DNA of 39,276 nucleotides from Candidatus Fimimorpha faecalis (GTDB lineage Bacteria; Bacillota; Clostridia; Lachnospirales; Lachnospiraceae): NCBI GenBank assembly GCA_018712075.1, contig DVHN01000046.1, forward strand, positions 1 through 39,276, in the 5' to 3' direction. Every line of letters begins with the position of its first letter. Position 1 is the stretch's first letter. Positions 23,498 through 32,027 of this stretch are shown here, in pieces. The translations under genes and the position numbers were made by a program. A model generated the notes under the pieces. It saw nothing but the letters and a program-made list of their open reading frames with translations. It had not been told where the DNA came from and ran no database searches.

Positions 23498-24280
23498 TCA
23501 AATTGATTCATCACAAACTTCCAACACGGACTGGTAGGACATCTTTCCTCCAAAAAGATCTAACGCACTTCCAATTGTTACATCCAAATGATTCTTTCCA
23601 AGTGTACGCAACATTTTTAAATCCTCAAAACTTCCTACCCCTCCAGCATAAGTAATCGGGATTTTTCCCCAATTGCCAAGCATTTGTACAAGAGGTTTTT
23701 CAATGCCATTTGCTTTTCCCTCTACATCTACGGCATGAATTAAAAATTCACTGCAATAGCTGGATAATTGTTCTAACAATTCCAGTGTTATCTTCTCATC
23801 TGTAAACTTTTGCCAACGATCGGTAACAATATAATAGTCTCCTTCTTTTTTACGACAGCTTAAATCCAATACGAGTCGTTCTTTTCCTGTTACTCGATAA
23901 ATCCGCTTCAAATTTTCATAGTTTACAACACCATTTTTAAATACAAAGGAAGTAACAATGACATGTGAGGCTCCATGATTTAAATAAAACTCTGCATTTT
24001 GATCTGTAATTCCCCCTCCAATCTGAAATCCTCCTGGATAGGTACTTAATGCTAACAATGCCTGATTCTTTGTTGCTTCATAGTATTCGGAATCTACCGC
24101 ATTCAATAAAATAATATGACCGCCTTTTAATCCGTCTTTTTTATAAAAATTTGCATAATAAGCCCCATCTTGTTCTGCTACAAAATTTTCTTTTGCTTTA
24201 TTTCCAGCATCGCATAAACTACCTCCTACAATCTGTTTTATTTTTCCATTGTGAATATCAATACATGGACGAAATTTCAT
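23498..24280 (-). CDS. hisA: HisA-type isomerase, eukaryotic (HIS6-like) branch
   Basis: HisA converts ProFAR to PRFAR in histidine synthesis. The 260-aa barrel starts MKFRPCIDIHNGKIKQIVGGSL, the pattern of the yeast HIS6 branch, not of ordinary bacterial HisA. The two catalytic Asp residues are visible as D8 and D139 (LVLDLSCRK). FQIGGGI (85-91) and TYAGGV (near 215-220) are the phosphate-binding loops. The ATG at 24280 is where homology begins. It has a weak ribosome site and is overlapped (ATGA) by a possible 10-codon ORF at 24277-24309. No other his gene is nearby. It is followed by the glutamate-synthase-domain gene. Confidence 0.85.
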   Translation of the reverse strand: MKFRPCIDIHNGKIKQIVGGSLCDAGNKAKENFVAEQDGAYYANFYKKDGLKGGHIILLNAVDSEYYEATKNQALLALSTYPGGFQIGGGITDQNAEFYLNHGASHVIVTSFVFKNGVVNYENLKRIYRVTGKERLVLDLSCRKKEGDYYIVTDRWQKFTDEKITLELLEQLSSYCSEFLIHAVDVEGKANGIEKPLVQMLGNWGKIPITYAGGVGSFEDLKMLRTLGKNHLDVTIGSALDLFGGKMSYQSVLEVCDESI

Positions 24281-24380
24281 TTTTTCTTCTGCAAAATCGA
24301 CCTTTGCATTCTCCTTTCTATTTGCTTTTTGCAAAACAAGATGCTAATTTCATCGTTTCGCCTATATTTTTTATAATATA

Positions 24381-24414
24381 AAAAGATTCTTTCATACAAG
24401 AGAAAGAATCTTTT
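24381..24414 (-). terminator. Terminator after the second NUDIX gene
   Basis: A perfect 13-bp stem, AAAAGATTCTTTC with GAAAGAATCTTTT, is followed on the minus strand by a T-rich run. It separates the NUDIX gene from hisA. Confidence 0.85.
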
Positions 24415-24448
24415 CCGTTGCAAGTGGATTTTCTTGTTGTTTTGACAA

Positions 24449-24901
24449 CTAAAAATATTTCTTCGTTCCCCATAGATTTGCTTGCTTCAAATCCAAATAC
24501 TCACTATATGCTTTTTCCAGTATCTGTTTTTCGTTAGAGAACTTCAGCAGATGGTATGCCTCATGGAATTTGTAGTAACCAGAATCTACAAAGAATTCTT
24601 CTCTCTGAGGTTTGCTTGCATAACTATCTGACATCATAAGATACCAATGCACTTCTTTATCTACAACATCCTGTGGAATATGAAAGGTATACTGGCTTTT
24701 TCCAACATATTTAATAATAGAAGCATGAACTCCTGTTTCTTCATATACTTCCCGTAATGCAGTCTGCCTATACTCCTCTCCTGGTTCCACTGTCCCCTTC
24801 GGCAATACCCAGCCTTCATATTTATTTCTGTAATTTTTATACAAGACCAGAATCTTACCGCGAAATATTACCACACCACCGCAGCTCGTTGCCTCAATCA
24901 T
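24449..24901 (-). CDS. NUDIX hydrolase, Ap4A-hydrolase-like
   Basis: The 150-aa protein is a compact NUDIX domain with box GTVEPGEEYRQTALREVYEETGV (about 36-58) and the lead-in NKYEGWVLPKG, typical of Ap4A/diphosphoinositol-type NUDIX enzymes. Strands such as KILVLYKN and KEVHWYLMM fit the fold. AGGAGG precedes the ATG, and a consensus promoter lies 40-70 nt upstream, so it is transcribed alone up to a strong terminator. The substrate is not determined. Confidence 0.87.
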   Translation of the reverse strand: MIEATSCGGVVIFRGKILVLYKNYRNKYEGWVLPKGTVEPGEEYRQTALREVYEETGVHASIIKYVGKSQYTFHIPQDVVDKEVHWYLMMSDSYASKPQREEFFVDSGYYKFHEAYHLLKFSNEKQILEKAYSEYLDLKQANLWGTKKYF

Positions 24902-24941
24902 TGCAAACCCTCCTGTCTTGGTGTGTTATTGACCTATTAAT

Positions 24942-24970
24942 AGTATACCTCTTTTACAGAAGTGTTGCAA
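24942..24970 (-). promoter_or_regulatory. Promoter of the second NUDIX gene
   Basis: TTGCAA (24965-24970) and TATACT (24942-24947), read on the minus strand, are 17 nt apart. The start point would be about 35 nt before the ATG. Confidence 0.75.
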
Positions 24971-25025
24971 CAAAATATTTTTTTTATTTTAATGTTTTTG
25001 TGCGAAATGCTGGATTTCCACTTAT

Positions 25026-26549
25026 CTATTCTACTGGATGTGTGCTAAAATAATAGTCATAGATCTGTCCCATAATCGGAGCTGCCACATCACCACCAGA
25101 ACCGCCGCCTTCCAAGATAATCGTAATTGCAATTTGCGGATCTTCCACTGGAGCAAATCCAGTGAACCAAGCGTGCATTTTCCCTTCTGTACCATACTGT
25201 GCAGATCCCGTCTTTCCAGCTACCTGTGCATATTTACTTCCTGCCCGATAACCACTTCCTTCTGTTACAACCGCAGTCATAAAATCTACAATTTTTTCTC
25301 GTTCCTCTTCTGTAATCAATGGGTCACTTTCTTTTATCGTCGCTTCTTTTACAACCGTACCGTCTTCTGCCACTACTTTCTTTACAAGATATGGAGATAC
25401 CATTTTCCCATCATTCGCAATTGCAGAAGTAATCATTGCCATATGCAGTGGCGATACCATTGTTTTTCCCTGACCGATGGAAGTTTGAATAATATCCCAG
25501 TCGGATGACTCATCGGAAAATGTAAGAGAACTCGTTTTATGTGAAATTTCCGTATCGAGCTGTCGGTTAAATCCGAATGCTTCACATAACTCTGTAAAGT
25601 TAGAGCGATTTAAGCTTAATCCCATCGTAGCAAATGCTCCATTACAAGAAAGCGATAATGCGGTACGTGGATTCACGGTTCCATGCGCATGTCCTTCGTG
25701 ACAATTCATTACTAAATCATTGTAATGGAATGTTCCATTACAAGTATAAGAAAAATTTTGCCATGTATCTGGATTTTCACGAATATATTCAATATCCGTT
25801 AATATTTTAAATGTAGAACCTGGAGGATAATGTCCCTGTGTCGCACGATTCATCAAATTTGCATTTGTATTTTCTTCTGATGTAAGCGATTCCCAAGCAG
25901 CATCCAAAGCTTCTGGGTTTGGATCAAAATCTGGTTTGGACACCATTGCCAGCACCTCTCCTGTTTTTGGATTCATTGCAACAACAGCCCCAATATGATC
26001 TCCAAGTGCATTGTAACAAAATTGCTGTAATCCAACATCCAACGTCGTAACAACGTTATTACCCTTCACTTTTTTTCCAGTAATATCATTAACAATCTGT
26101 TCCCATATTCCTACATCTACTTTTGTAAGTAATGAGTTTTCCTGCTTTTCAATTCCTGTCATTCCCTTTGTAGAATACCCAATTGGATGTGCAAATACAT
26201 TGGCAAATGGATAACTTCTATGAACGGTTCCATCGATGTCTTCTTCACTCTTTGCCAATACCGTTGTCTCATCATTGGCTAAAATATCTCCCCGAATAAT
26301 ATTTTTTGCCATATCATTCGTTCGAGTATTATACTGATTATTGATAATCTCTTCTCTGCCATAGACAAGAAAATAGCTAAAATATCCAATCATACTAAGA
26401 AACATAATCGCAAACAATGCACCAATGATATAATAATATTTGTTCTCAATTCGTCTCTTCTTTCTTTCTTCTTTTTCCACTTCACGCCAAATCTCTTCTT
26501 GCGTGGATAATGTCTTCTTTTTTCCTTTTCTCAATTCGATCTTCCTCAT
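25026..26549 (-). CDS. Penicillin-binding protein, class B-type transpeptidase
   Basis: The 507-aa protein has a Lys/Glu-rich cytoplasmic tail (1-38), one membrane anchor (39-63), a short dimerisation-like region and a transpeptidase domain with STFK (S245 nucleophile), SCN (301-303) and KTGSA (446-450). It cross-links peptidoglycan outside the membrane. The segment TTLDVGLQQ and the size match the PbpA group of Clostridia, smaller than SpoVD/PBP2. It overlaps the end of the FtsW/RodA gene by 68 nt. The ATG at 26549 has AAGGCGGA directly before it, and internal starts look no better. SEDS glycosyltransferase and PBP pairs of this kind act together in septal or lateral wall synthesis. Confidence 0.92.
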   Translation of the reverse strand: MRKIELRKGKKKTLSTQEEIWREVEKEERKKRRIENKYYYIIGALFAIMFLSMIGYFSYFLVYGREEIINNQYNTRTNDMAKNIIRGDILANDETTVLAKSEEDIDGTVHRSYPFANVFAHPIGYSTKGMTGIEKQENSLLTKVDVGIWEQIVNDITGKKVKGNNVVTTLDVGLQQFCYNALGDHIGAVVAMNPKTGEVLAMVSKPDFDPNPEALDAAWESLTSEENTNANLMNRATQGHYPPGSTFKILTDIEYIRENPDTWQNFSYTCNGTFHYNDLVMNCHEGHAHGTVNPRTALSLSCNGAFATMGLSLNRSNFTELCEAFGFNRQLDTEISHKTSSLTFSDESSDWDIIQTSIGQGKTMVSPLHMAMITSAIANDGKMVSPYLVKKVVAEDGTVVKEATIKESDPLITEEEREKIVDFMTAVVTEGSGYRAGSKYAQVAGKTGSAQYGTEGKMHAWFTGFAPVEDPQIAITIILEGGGSGGDVAAPIMGQIYDYYFSTHPVE

Positions 26550-27840
26550 TCCGCCTTTTTATATACAGTTCCTGAATAATACCAAAAATAATAAAAGTAC
26601 TAAGAATGGAGCTTCCCCCATAGCTAACTAGTGGGATTGTTACACCAGTGGATGGAATAAAACGAATGTTTCCACCAACACTTAAAAATACTTGAACACC
26701 ATAAATACAAGCCAATCCAACTCCCACCAATTTATAAAATGGAATATAAAGATTAATTGCTACCTTAATAAACATTAATACACAGCATAGGCTGACAATT
26801 AAAACACAAATCGCTACAATCGCTCCCATTTCTTCGGTAATTGCCGAAAAAATAAAGTCTTTTTCTACAACCCCAATTTTTCTAGGACTTCCTTGATATA
26901 AGCCCTGACCAAACCAGCCTCCTGATGCAAGTCCGAACAAAGAATTTCCAAGCTGATTTCCAGCGTCATAAAAGATACTCCACGGGTCTTGCCATGCAGC
27001 TACACGAGCTCTGACATGCCCAAATAGAAAGTATGCAATTACTGCAGCTCCAGATCCTAAGCCCAATCCGCCTAAAAAGTATGCTGGCTTTTTCGTTGCA
27101 ACTAAAATAATGCATAGATAGCTGAAAAAGTAAATTAAAGCTCCTCCTAAATCAGTTGCCAATACTAATATTAATACATGTGCTCCAGCAATCGCAGTTC
27201 CAAACAATACTCGTTTAAAATCAGAACGTTCTCGGAACAAGACAGCAATCAAAAGCACATAACTAATTTTAACAAATTCGGATGGCTGAACCGAAATCGG
27301 TCCAATTTCAATCGCTAGATTCGCTCCAAAAATTTTTTCTGAAGCTAACACAAGGCAAAGCAGTAAAATTCCGATAATTCCAGTTACTGCCGCCCACTTT
27401 CTCGCTGCTTTTAACTTAGCAAACATCTTTGGTACAACGAGTGTTACAATTGCAGCGACGCAGACAATGATAAATTGTCTCAATGCTTTATCAAAAGAAA
27501 GACGTGCCAGCATAATAAAACTAATGCTTAACAAAAACAGCATATGATTCAAAAGCACAGTACAAGCTTTTCGATAAATCCCTCGGTATAAAGATAAATA
27601 AATTACAAAAAACAAAACTTGTGCAACATAGAAAATGACCATTTGCACCTTTTGTGTGTTAATTACAATCGTAAAATATCCAACTGCATGTATCAAAAAA
27701 ACAAGTAAATTCTGTCTGTAATAACTCCATTCTAGCTTTCGTACTTTATTTTTGAATACGGCAGAAATGGCTCCTATTGTATACAACATCGCCAAGACGA
27801 TCATAATATACTTACAAACTGTAGTAACTACGCCTGCCAA
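26482..27840 (-). CDS. FtsW/RodA/SpoVE-family SEDS glycosyltransferase
   Basis: The 452-aa polytopic membrane protein has about ten or more hydrophobic segments. The SEDS core is clear: PISVQPSEFVKI, ATDLGGALIYFFSY, RARVAAWQDPW, GQGLYQGSPRKIGVVEKDFIFSAITEEMG and GGSS near the C-terminus. SEDS proteins polymerise lipid II into glycan strands with a partner class B PBP, here encoded next and overlapping. The N-terminus carries extra membrane segments compared with E. coli RodA, as is common in Clostridia. The start is TTG with AGGTG 5 nt before it; no ATG fits as well. The gene begins 8 nt after the U32 gene. Confidence 0.92.
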   Translation of the reverse strand: MAGVVTTVCKYIMIVLAMLYTIGAISAVFKNKVRKLEWSYYRQNLLVFLIHAVGYFTIVINTQKVQMVIFYVAQVLFFVIYLSLYRGIYRKACTVLLNHMLFLLSISFIMLARLSFDKALRQFIIVCVAAIVTLVVPKMFAKLKAARKWAAVTGIIGILLLCLVLASEKIFGANLAIEIGPISVQPSEFVKISYVLLIAVLFRERSDFKRVLFGTAIAGAHVLILVLATDLGGALIYFFSYLCIILVATKKPAYFLGGLGLGSGAAVIAYFLFGHVRARVAAWQDPWSIFYDAGNQLGNSLFGLASGGWFGQGLYQGSPRKIGVVEKDFIFSAITEEMGAIVAICVLIVSLCCVLMFIKVAINLYIPFYKLVGVGLACIYGVQVFLSVGGNIRFIPSTGVTIPLVSYGGSSILSTFIIFGIIQELYIKRRNEEDRIEKRKKEDIIHARRDLA

Positions 27841-27848
27841 CTCATCAC

Positions 27849-30053
27849 CTACTCAACTCCTCTTTTATAATGTCCTCTTGTAAAATCCTTTCCAATTTGC
27901 TCTGGTTTCCTCCCATGGTAGATAATATCTGTAAAGTGCTTTACAATTCGCTCGGTTTCCTTTCCTTCTTCCACTGTAAAACTAAGTCTTACAGCAGATA
28001 ATTCCATTTTTTCAAATGGAAGATCGGGCAGCGACAGTGGTTTACTATTATAAATTGTATTATAACAATAAACACAATGATTTTTTACTGGAAAGACATT
28101 TCCCATACGATCTTTTATTGTTAGAACTTCTGGTTTTTGATCGCATCGCTTCGCCGTTCGTTTGATACACTGTGCCGAAACCATCATTGGTATTCTTCCA
28201 TATACAATCATTTCACTGTTTTTGGTGCCTCTTTGCCAGATTTCTCTCGCATTTAATTCCACTGGAATCGTATCAGAAAGTAACGCTTGCCCCTTCCACA
28301 TCTGTATCGCTTTATGATTATATGTGTATAGCATATGGTCTGCTTTCATTGGCTTTGAAAATCCTCTTTCTTTTAGCCAACCAATCTCTTCCATAGAACG
28401 GATCAGACAGCCATCAAATTCGCTCTTAGACCAGTTCTTCTGTTCCAATAGCTGTTTTGCCTCCATACGGAAAATTTGCGGCAGCATCAGCCAACATTCT
28501 TTTTTCGCCTGACGCACCAAATTTATCATCTCATATTCATCCATAATAGTCAAGAGTTCGCTGTCAATATAAATCCGTGAAATTTTTTCTTGTTTACAGA
28601 CAATTTTTAATTGTTCCACTGTTTCCACTGACACATTTAACTGGATTTTTTCATTATCAAGTGAATTAGAATTCTCTCTTTTTATTTTTTCCTGTTTTGT
28701 ATCATTAGGATCGAAACAATCGGCTGCGATGTCTGGCATTTTTCTCCTATATTGATCTGCAACCTTTTTTTCTAACTGCTCCAATGCCTGACGTCTTAAT
28801 TGGTTTAACTGTACAATTGGTACAAATAGGCCTTCTTGCAGCTGTACATTCAATGTTTCAAATTCAAACGGTGTATTTCCAGTTTTCCTTATCTGTTTTT
28901 CTACCGTTTCTTTTGTCAGAGGTTTTTTCTGCGCTTCCACTGGACATTCTCCCTGTACTTCCACCTCCATATTACGGAATGACAACTTTATTATAACAGG
29001 AAGATCTTTAAAAATTATTAAATTTCCCTGTATTTTTTCTTTCAATTCTATGTTTAAATAGTGTTCTCTTAATTGCTGATTGTATTCTTCTGCTCCTTCA
29101 CGAAAATCTGGTTTCGTTAATGTAATCATATCTTTTCCATTATGTTTTTTATAATATCCCTCTGTAAACCCTTTTCGATTAAACAATGCCATTAGTTTTT
29201 TCTGATCTTCTTTTTCCACATAATAGCCTTCTCTTCCGTATTGAAGATACCGATCCACATATTTTCGATAAATGCTTACTACACCTGCGGTATATTCTGG
29301 TTTCTTCATTCTTCCTTCAATTTTTAATGAATCAACACCCGCTTCGATAATTTCAGGCAGAATGGTAATAGTATTCAAATCTTTTGGACTTAATATAAAT
29401 CCTTCCTTAGAAGTATTTAATCGCCTGTCTCCCTGGTAAACTTCATAAGACATCCGACATGGCTGTGCACATCTGCCTCGGTTTCCACTTCGTCCGCCAG
29501 CTAAACTACTGAACAAACATTGTCCCGAATAACAATAACATAACGCTCCATGTACAAAACTTTCAATTTCCAAATTACAACTTTCCCGAATCTTACGAAT
29601 TTCCTCTAAAGACAGCTCTCTTGCTGTTACAATTCGCTCTGCACCAAGCTGTTCCAACAATTTGGCTCCATTTTCTCCCGTTATTGTCATCTGTGTACTT
29701 GCATGAATTGGCAAATCTGGAAAATATTTTTTTATATATAAAAAAACTCCAAGATCTTGAACGATTACCGCATCTACCCCAGCTTCATAATATGGTTTTA
29801 AAAATGGATACAGTTCTTGCTCCAATTCTGATTCTTTCATTAATGTATTAATCGTTAAATATAATTTTCGATCATGCAAATGTACATATCGAATTGCATC
29901 TAATAACAGATCCTGGTCTGGATTATCCGCATATGCTCTTGCCCCAAATTGACTGCCACCCATATAAACGGCATCTGCTCCCGCTGCCACTGCTGCTTTC
30001 ATACTTTCATAAGACCCAGCTGGAGCTAACAACTCTACTTTTTTATTCTGCAT
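27849..30053 (-). CDS. U32-family protein, RlhA-like (23S rRNA hydroxylation family)
   Basis: The 734-aa protein starts VELLAPAGSYESMKAAVAAGADAVYMGG and carries the U32 signature ESFVHGALCYCYSGQCLFSSLAGGRSGNRGRCAQPCR (about 160-196). Several cysteines there probably bind an iron-sulfur cluster. A DUF3656-type region follows the SLKIEGRMKKPEYTAGV segment. The E. coli relative RlhA makes 5-hydroxycytidine in 23S rRNA; other U32 members act in tRNA or ubiquinone hydroxylation. The ATG at 30053 follows GGAGG and is where homology begins; an upstream in-frame ATG (30104) is possible. The gene follows the ZapA-repeat gene by about 60 nt and precedes FtsW. The exact RNA target is inferred. Confidence 0.85.
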   Translation of the reverse strand: MQNKKVELLAPAGSYESMKAAVAAGADAVYMGGSQFGARAYADNPDQDLLLDAIRYVHLHDRKLYLTINTLMKESELEQELYPFLKPYYEAGVDAVIVQDLGVFLYIKKYFPDLPIHASTQMTITGENGAKLLEQLGAERIVTARELSLEEIRKIRESCNLEIESFVHGALCYCYSGQCLFSSLAGGRSGNRGRCAQPCRMSYEVYQGDRRLNTSKEGFILSPKDLNTITILPEIIEAGVDSLKIEGRMKKPEYTAGVVSIYRKYVDRYLQYGREGYYVEKEDQKKLMALFNRKGFTEGYYKKHNGKDMITLTKPDFREGAEEYNQQLREHYLNIELKEKIQGNLIIFKDLPVIIKLSFRNMEVEVQGECPVEAQKKPLTKETVEKQIRKTGNTPFEFETLNVQLQEGLFVPIVQLNQLRRQALEQLEKKVADQYRRKMPDIAADCFDPNDTKQEKIKRENSNSLDNEKIQLNVSVETVEQLKIVCKQEKISRIYIDSELLTIMDEYEMINLVRQAKKECWLMLPQIFRMEAKQLLEQKNWSKSEFDGCLIRSMEEIGWLKERGFSKPMKADHMLYTYNHKAIQMWKGQALLSDTIPVELNAREIWQRGTKNSEMIVYGRIPMMVSAQCIKRTAKRCDQKPEVLTIKDRMGNVFPVKNHCVYCYNTIYNSKPLSLPDLPFEKMELSAVRLSFTVEEGKETERIVKHFTDIIYHGRKPEQIGKDFTRGHYKRGVE

Positions 30054-30116
30054 AAATCCTCCATAAAGAAAGGATGTCAAATCAGCATTCCTGTTTTTCG
30101 ACATCCGACTTTCCTT

Positions 30117-31850
30117 TTACTTATTTAATCCATCTAACACTTCACGGATTGCCTTTAATGCATTTAAATCCTTCTGTGCTCGTTCTTCTCTCTTCTTTGC
30201 AGCAGCAACTTCCGATTTCAACTCTGCAATTCTTGCATTTGCGCTTCCTATCGATGCTTCTGCTTTTTGCAGTTTTTCCGTTCGTTCGGTTAATTGTTTT
30301 TCCAATTCTTTCTTCTCATTTGTTAATTTCTTTTGCATATTATCTTTTTCTGTTGTCAACTGTTTTTTCAATGCTTCTGTTTCTGTTGTTAACTGCTTCT
30401 TCAATGCTTCTGTTTCCGTCGTTAATGCAGTTTGCATTGCTTTCTTCTCTTCTTCTAATTGCTTCTTCAATGCTTCAATTTCTGCCTTTAACTTTTGCTC
30501 TGCTGCATCTTTTTCTTTGGTCAATTCTGCTCTAACAGCCTCGGTTTCCGTTACAATCTGCTTTTTTAACTTGTCTGTTTCTGTTACTAACTGCTTTTGC
30601 AGATTTTTCTTTTCACTTTTCAGTTGCTGAATCTTCTCTTCTTTTTCTTCCGTCAATGCTTTTAATGCATCTTCCTTCTCCTGTGTCAGCATTTGAATCG
30701 CTCCTGCTTTTTCTGCGGTCAGCATTTGTACTGCAATATTTTTATCTCTTGTAATTTTTTGAATTTTTTCATCTTTCTCTGCCTGCAAACGTTGTTCGGA
30801 TTGTTCTTTTTCTTCTAACAACTGGGCAATTCTATTTTCTAACTCTGCAATTTTCGCATCTTTTTCTTCCGTCAATTGACGAATACTTGTTTCTTTCTCT
30901 TCGGTTAATTGACGAATACTTGTTTCCTTTTCTTTTGTAACTGCATTGATATGGGCAACTTTTTCTTCATTTGCCTTCTGGGCTTTTTGTGCATTTTTTT
31001 CTGCCAATTCTCGAGCTTTTGCTTCTTTTTCTCTTACATCTTCTAACTCTGCACTTACTTCATCCAATAGACGCTGCAATTCTTCTTCGTTCACTCGATG
31101 AGTCTCTTTCTCAGCTGTAGTTTCATCCAATTCCTTTCTTGTTTGAGCTTCTTGTTCTCTACTACTGGAAAGCTGCGTTTTTAACTCTTCTACAAGTTGA
31201 TTTAACTCTTCAATCGTTGCTTCATGAGCAGCAACATCTGTTTTTGCCTGCTCCAAAGAAGTCTCGGCCATCTCTTTTTGTTGCTTTGTTTCCTGCAAAT
31301 CGCTGTCTAAATCAGCAGCCTGCTGCTTTGCCTGCTCTAATTCTTGTTTGATCTGGTAAATATCTCCAGTTTTACATTCCTCCAATTGTACCTCTAAATC
31401 GGCAATGGTTTCTTTCAATCCTTCCATATCTTCCAGATCTTTTTCTACATGTGCTTCCAATGCTTGTTTTACTTCTTCTAGAGCAGCAATTTCTGCTTTC
31501 GCCTGTTCTTCTCTTGCAGCTCCAGCATTTAACTGACGCTCCATCTTTTCTAACATAGAGTTGACATCCAAAATCTGTTTTTTCAATTTGTTTACTTCTG
31601 GAGCATGTGCCTGTAATTCTTTCTTTAGATCTTCCACATTTTGTTTTGTTTCAAAATAATCATCTGCAATACTGAGCATTGCCATTACATTTCTTGTATC
31701 CGTTGACTGCTTATAATAATATGGCTGTGCCTTCAATGTCTGAATTTTATCATTAATATATGCTGCAACCATCTGGATATAATCGCTATTATCAGAACCA
31801 CCTAAAGAATATACTTTCTCATCAATAATTACGTCTACATAGTTACTCAT
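30117..31850 (-). CDS. ZapA-domain protein with long hendecad-repeat coiled coil
   Basis: Residues 1-80 match ZapA (YVDVIIDEKVYSLGGSDNSDYIQMVAAYINDKI ... NVMAMLSIADDYFE), the tetrameric protein that bundles FtsZ filaments. Unlike normal ZapA (about 80-190 aa), this one continues for nearly 500 residues of coiled coil. From 305 to about 531 there are some 20 units of 11 residues with pattern T-x-E-K-x6-L, for example TEEKETSIRQL (316-326) and TTETEALKKQL twice (477-498), broken once by a 7-residue unit (338-344). Hendecads favour straight or slightly right-handed coils. A spacer or scaffold at the division ring is inferred. The gene has its own promoter and sits ahead of the U32, FtsW and PBP genes. 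Confidence 0.88.
   Translation of the reverse strand: MSNYVDVIIDEKVYSLGGSDNSDYIQMVAAYINDKIQTLKAQPYYYKQSTDTRNVMAMLSIADDYFETKQNVEDLKKELQAHAPEVNKLKKQILDVNSMLEKMERQLNAGAAREEQAKAEIAALEEVKQALEAHVEKDLEDMEGLKETIADLEVQLEECKTGDIYQIKQELEQAKQQAADLDSDLQETKQQKEMAETSLEQAKTDVAAHEATIEELNQLVEELKTQLSSSREQEAQTRKELDETTAEKETHRVNEEELQRLLDEVSAELEDVREKEAKARELAEKNAQKAQKANEEKVAHINAVTKEKETSIRQLTEEKETSIRQLTEEKDAKIAELENRIAQLLEEKEQSEQRLQAEKDEKIQKITRDKNIAVQMLTAEKAGAIQMLTQEKEDALKALTEEKEEKIQQLKSEKKNLQKQLVTETDKLKKQIVTETEAVRAELTKEKDAAEQKLKAEIEALKKQLEEEKKAMQTALTTETEALKKQLTTETEALKKQLTTEKDNMQKKLTNEKKELEKQLTERTEKLQKAEASIGSANARIAELKSEVAAAKKREERAQKDLNALKAIREVLDGLNK
30357..30422 (-). repeat. Tandem 33-bp coding repeats in the ZapA-like gene
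   Basis: Two adjacent 33-nt units encode the identical peptide TTETEALKKQL but differ by synonymous changes. They are the best-conserved part of the 11-residue repeat array, whose coding span is about 30258-30938. Confidence 0.85.
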
Positions 31851-31916
31851 TTCTTATCACTCCACCTCATCTCAAGTTCTCTTAATGTATATCACCTTTT
31901 ATGACATCTATGTCTG

Positions 31917-31945
31917 ATTATACACGAAAATTTTTCATATCTCAA
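31917..31945 (-). promoter_or_regulatory. Promoter of the ZapA-like/U32/FtsW/PBP unit
   Basis: TTGAGA (31940-31945) and perfect TATAAT (31917-31922), read on the minus strand, are 17 nt apart. It is the only clear promoter seen ahead of this division and wall block. Confidence 0.8.
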
Positions 31946-31960
31946 CTAGTTTTGTTGACT

Positions 31961-31987
31961 TTAAAAAAATACTTCTGTATTTTTTAA
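31961..31987 (-). terminator. Terminator after ruvB
   Basis: AAAAAATAC and GTATTTTTT form a 9-bp stem with a 4-nt loop and A/T runs on both sides, about 40 nt after the ruvB stop. It is AU-rich, so of moderate strength. Confidence 0.6.
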
Positions 31988-32027
31988 CAACTCAATCATA
32001 CCCCTTCCAGTTCCTGCAATCAAAGTA

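Noticed and set aside
30258-30938. Possible CRISPR-like or minisatellite array
   Set aside because: The periodic 33-bp units are codons of the hendecad coiled coil, in frame and with synonymous drift, without spacers.
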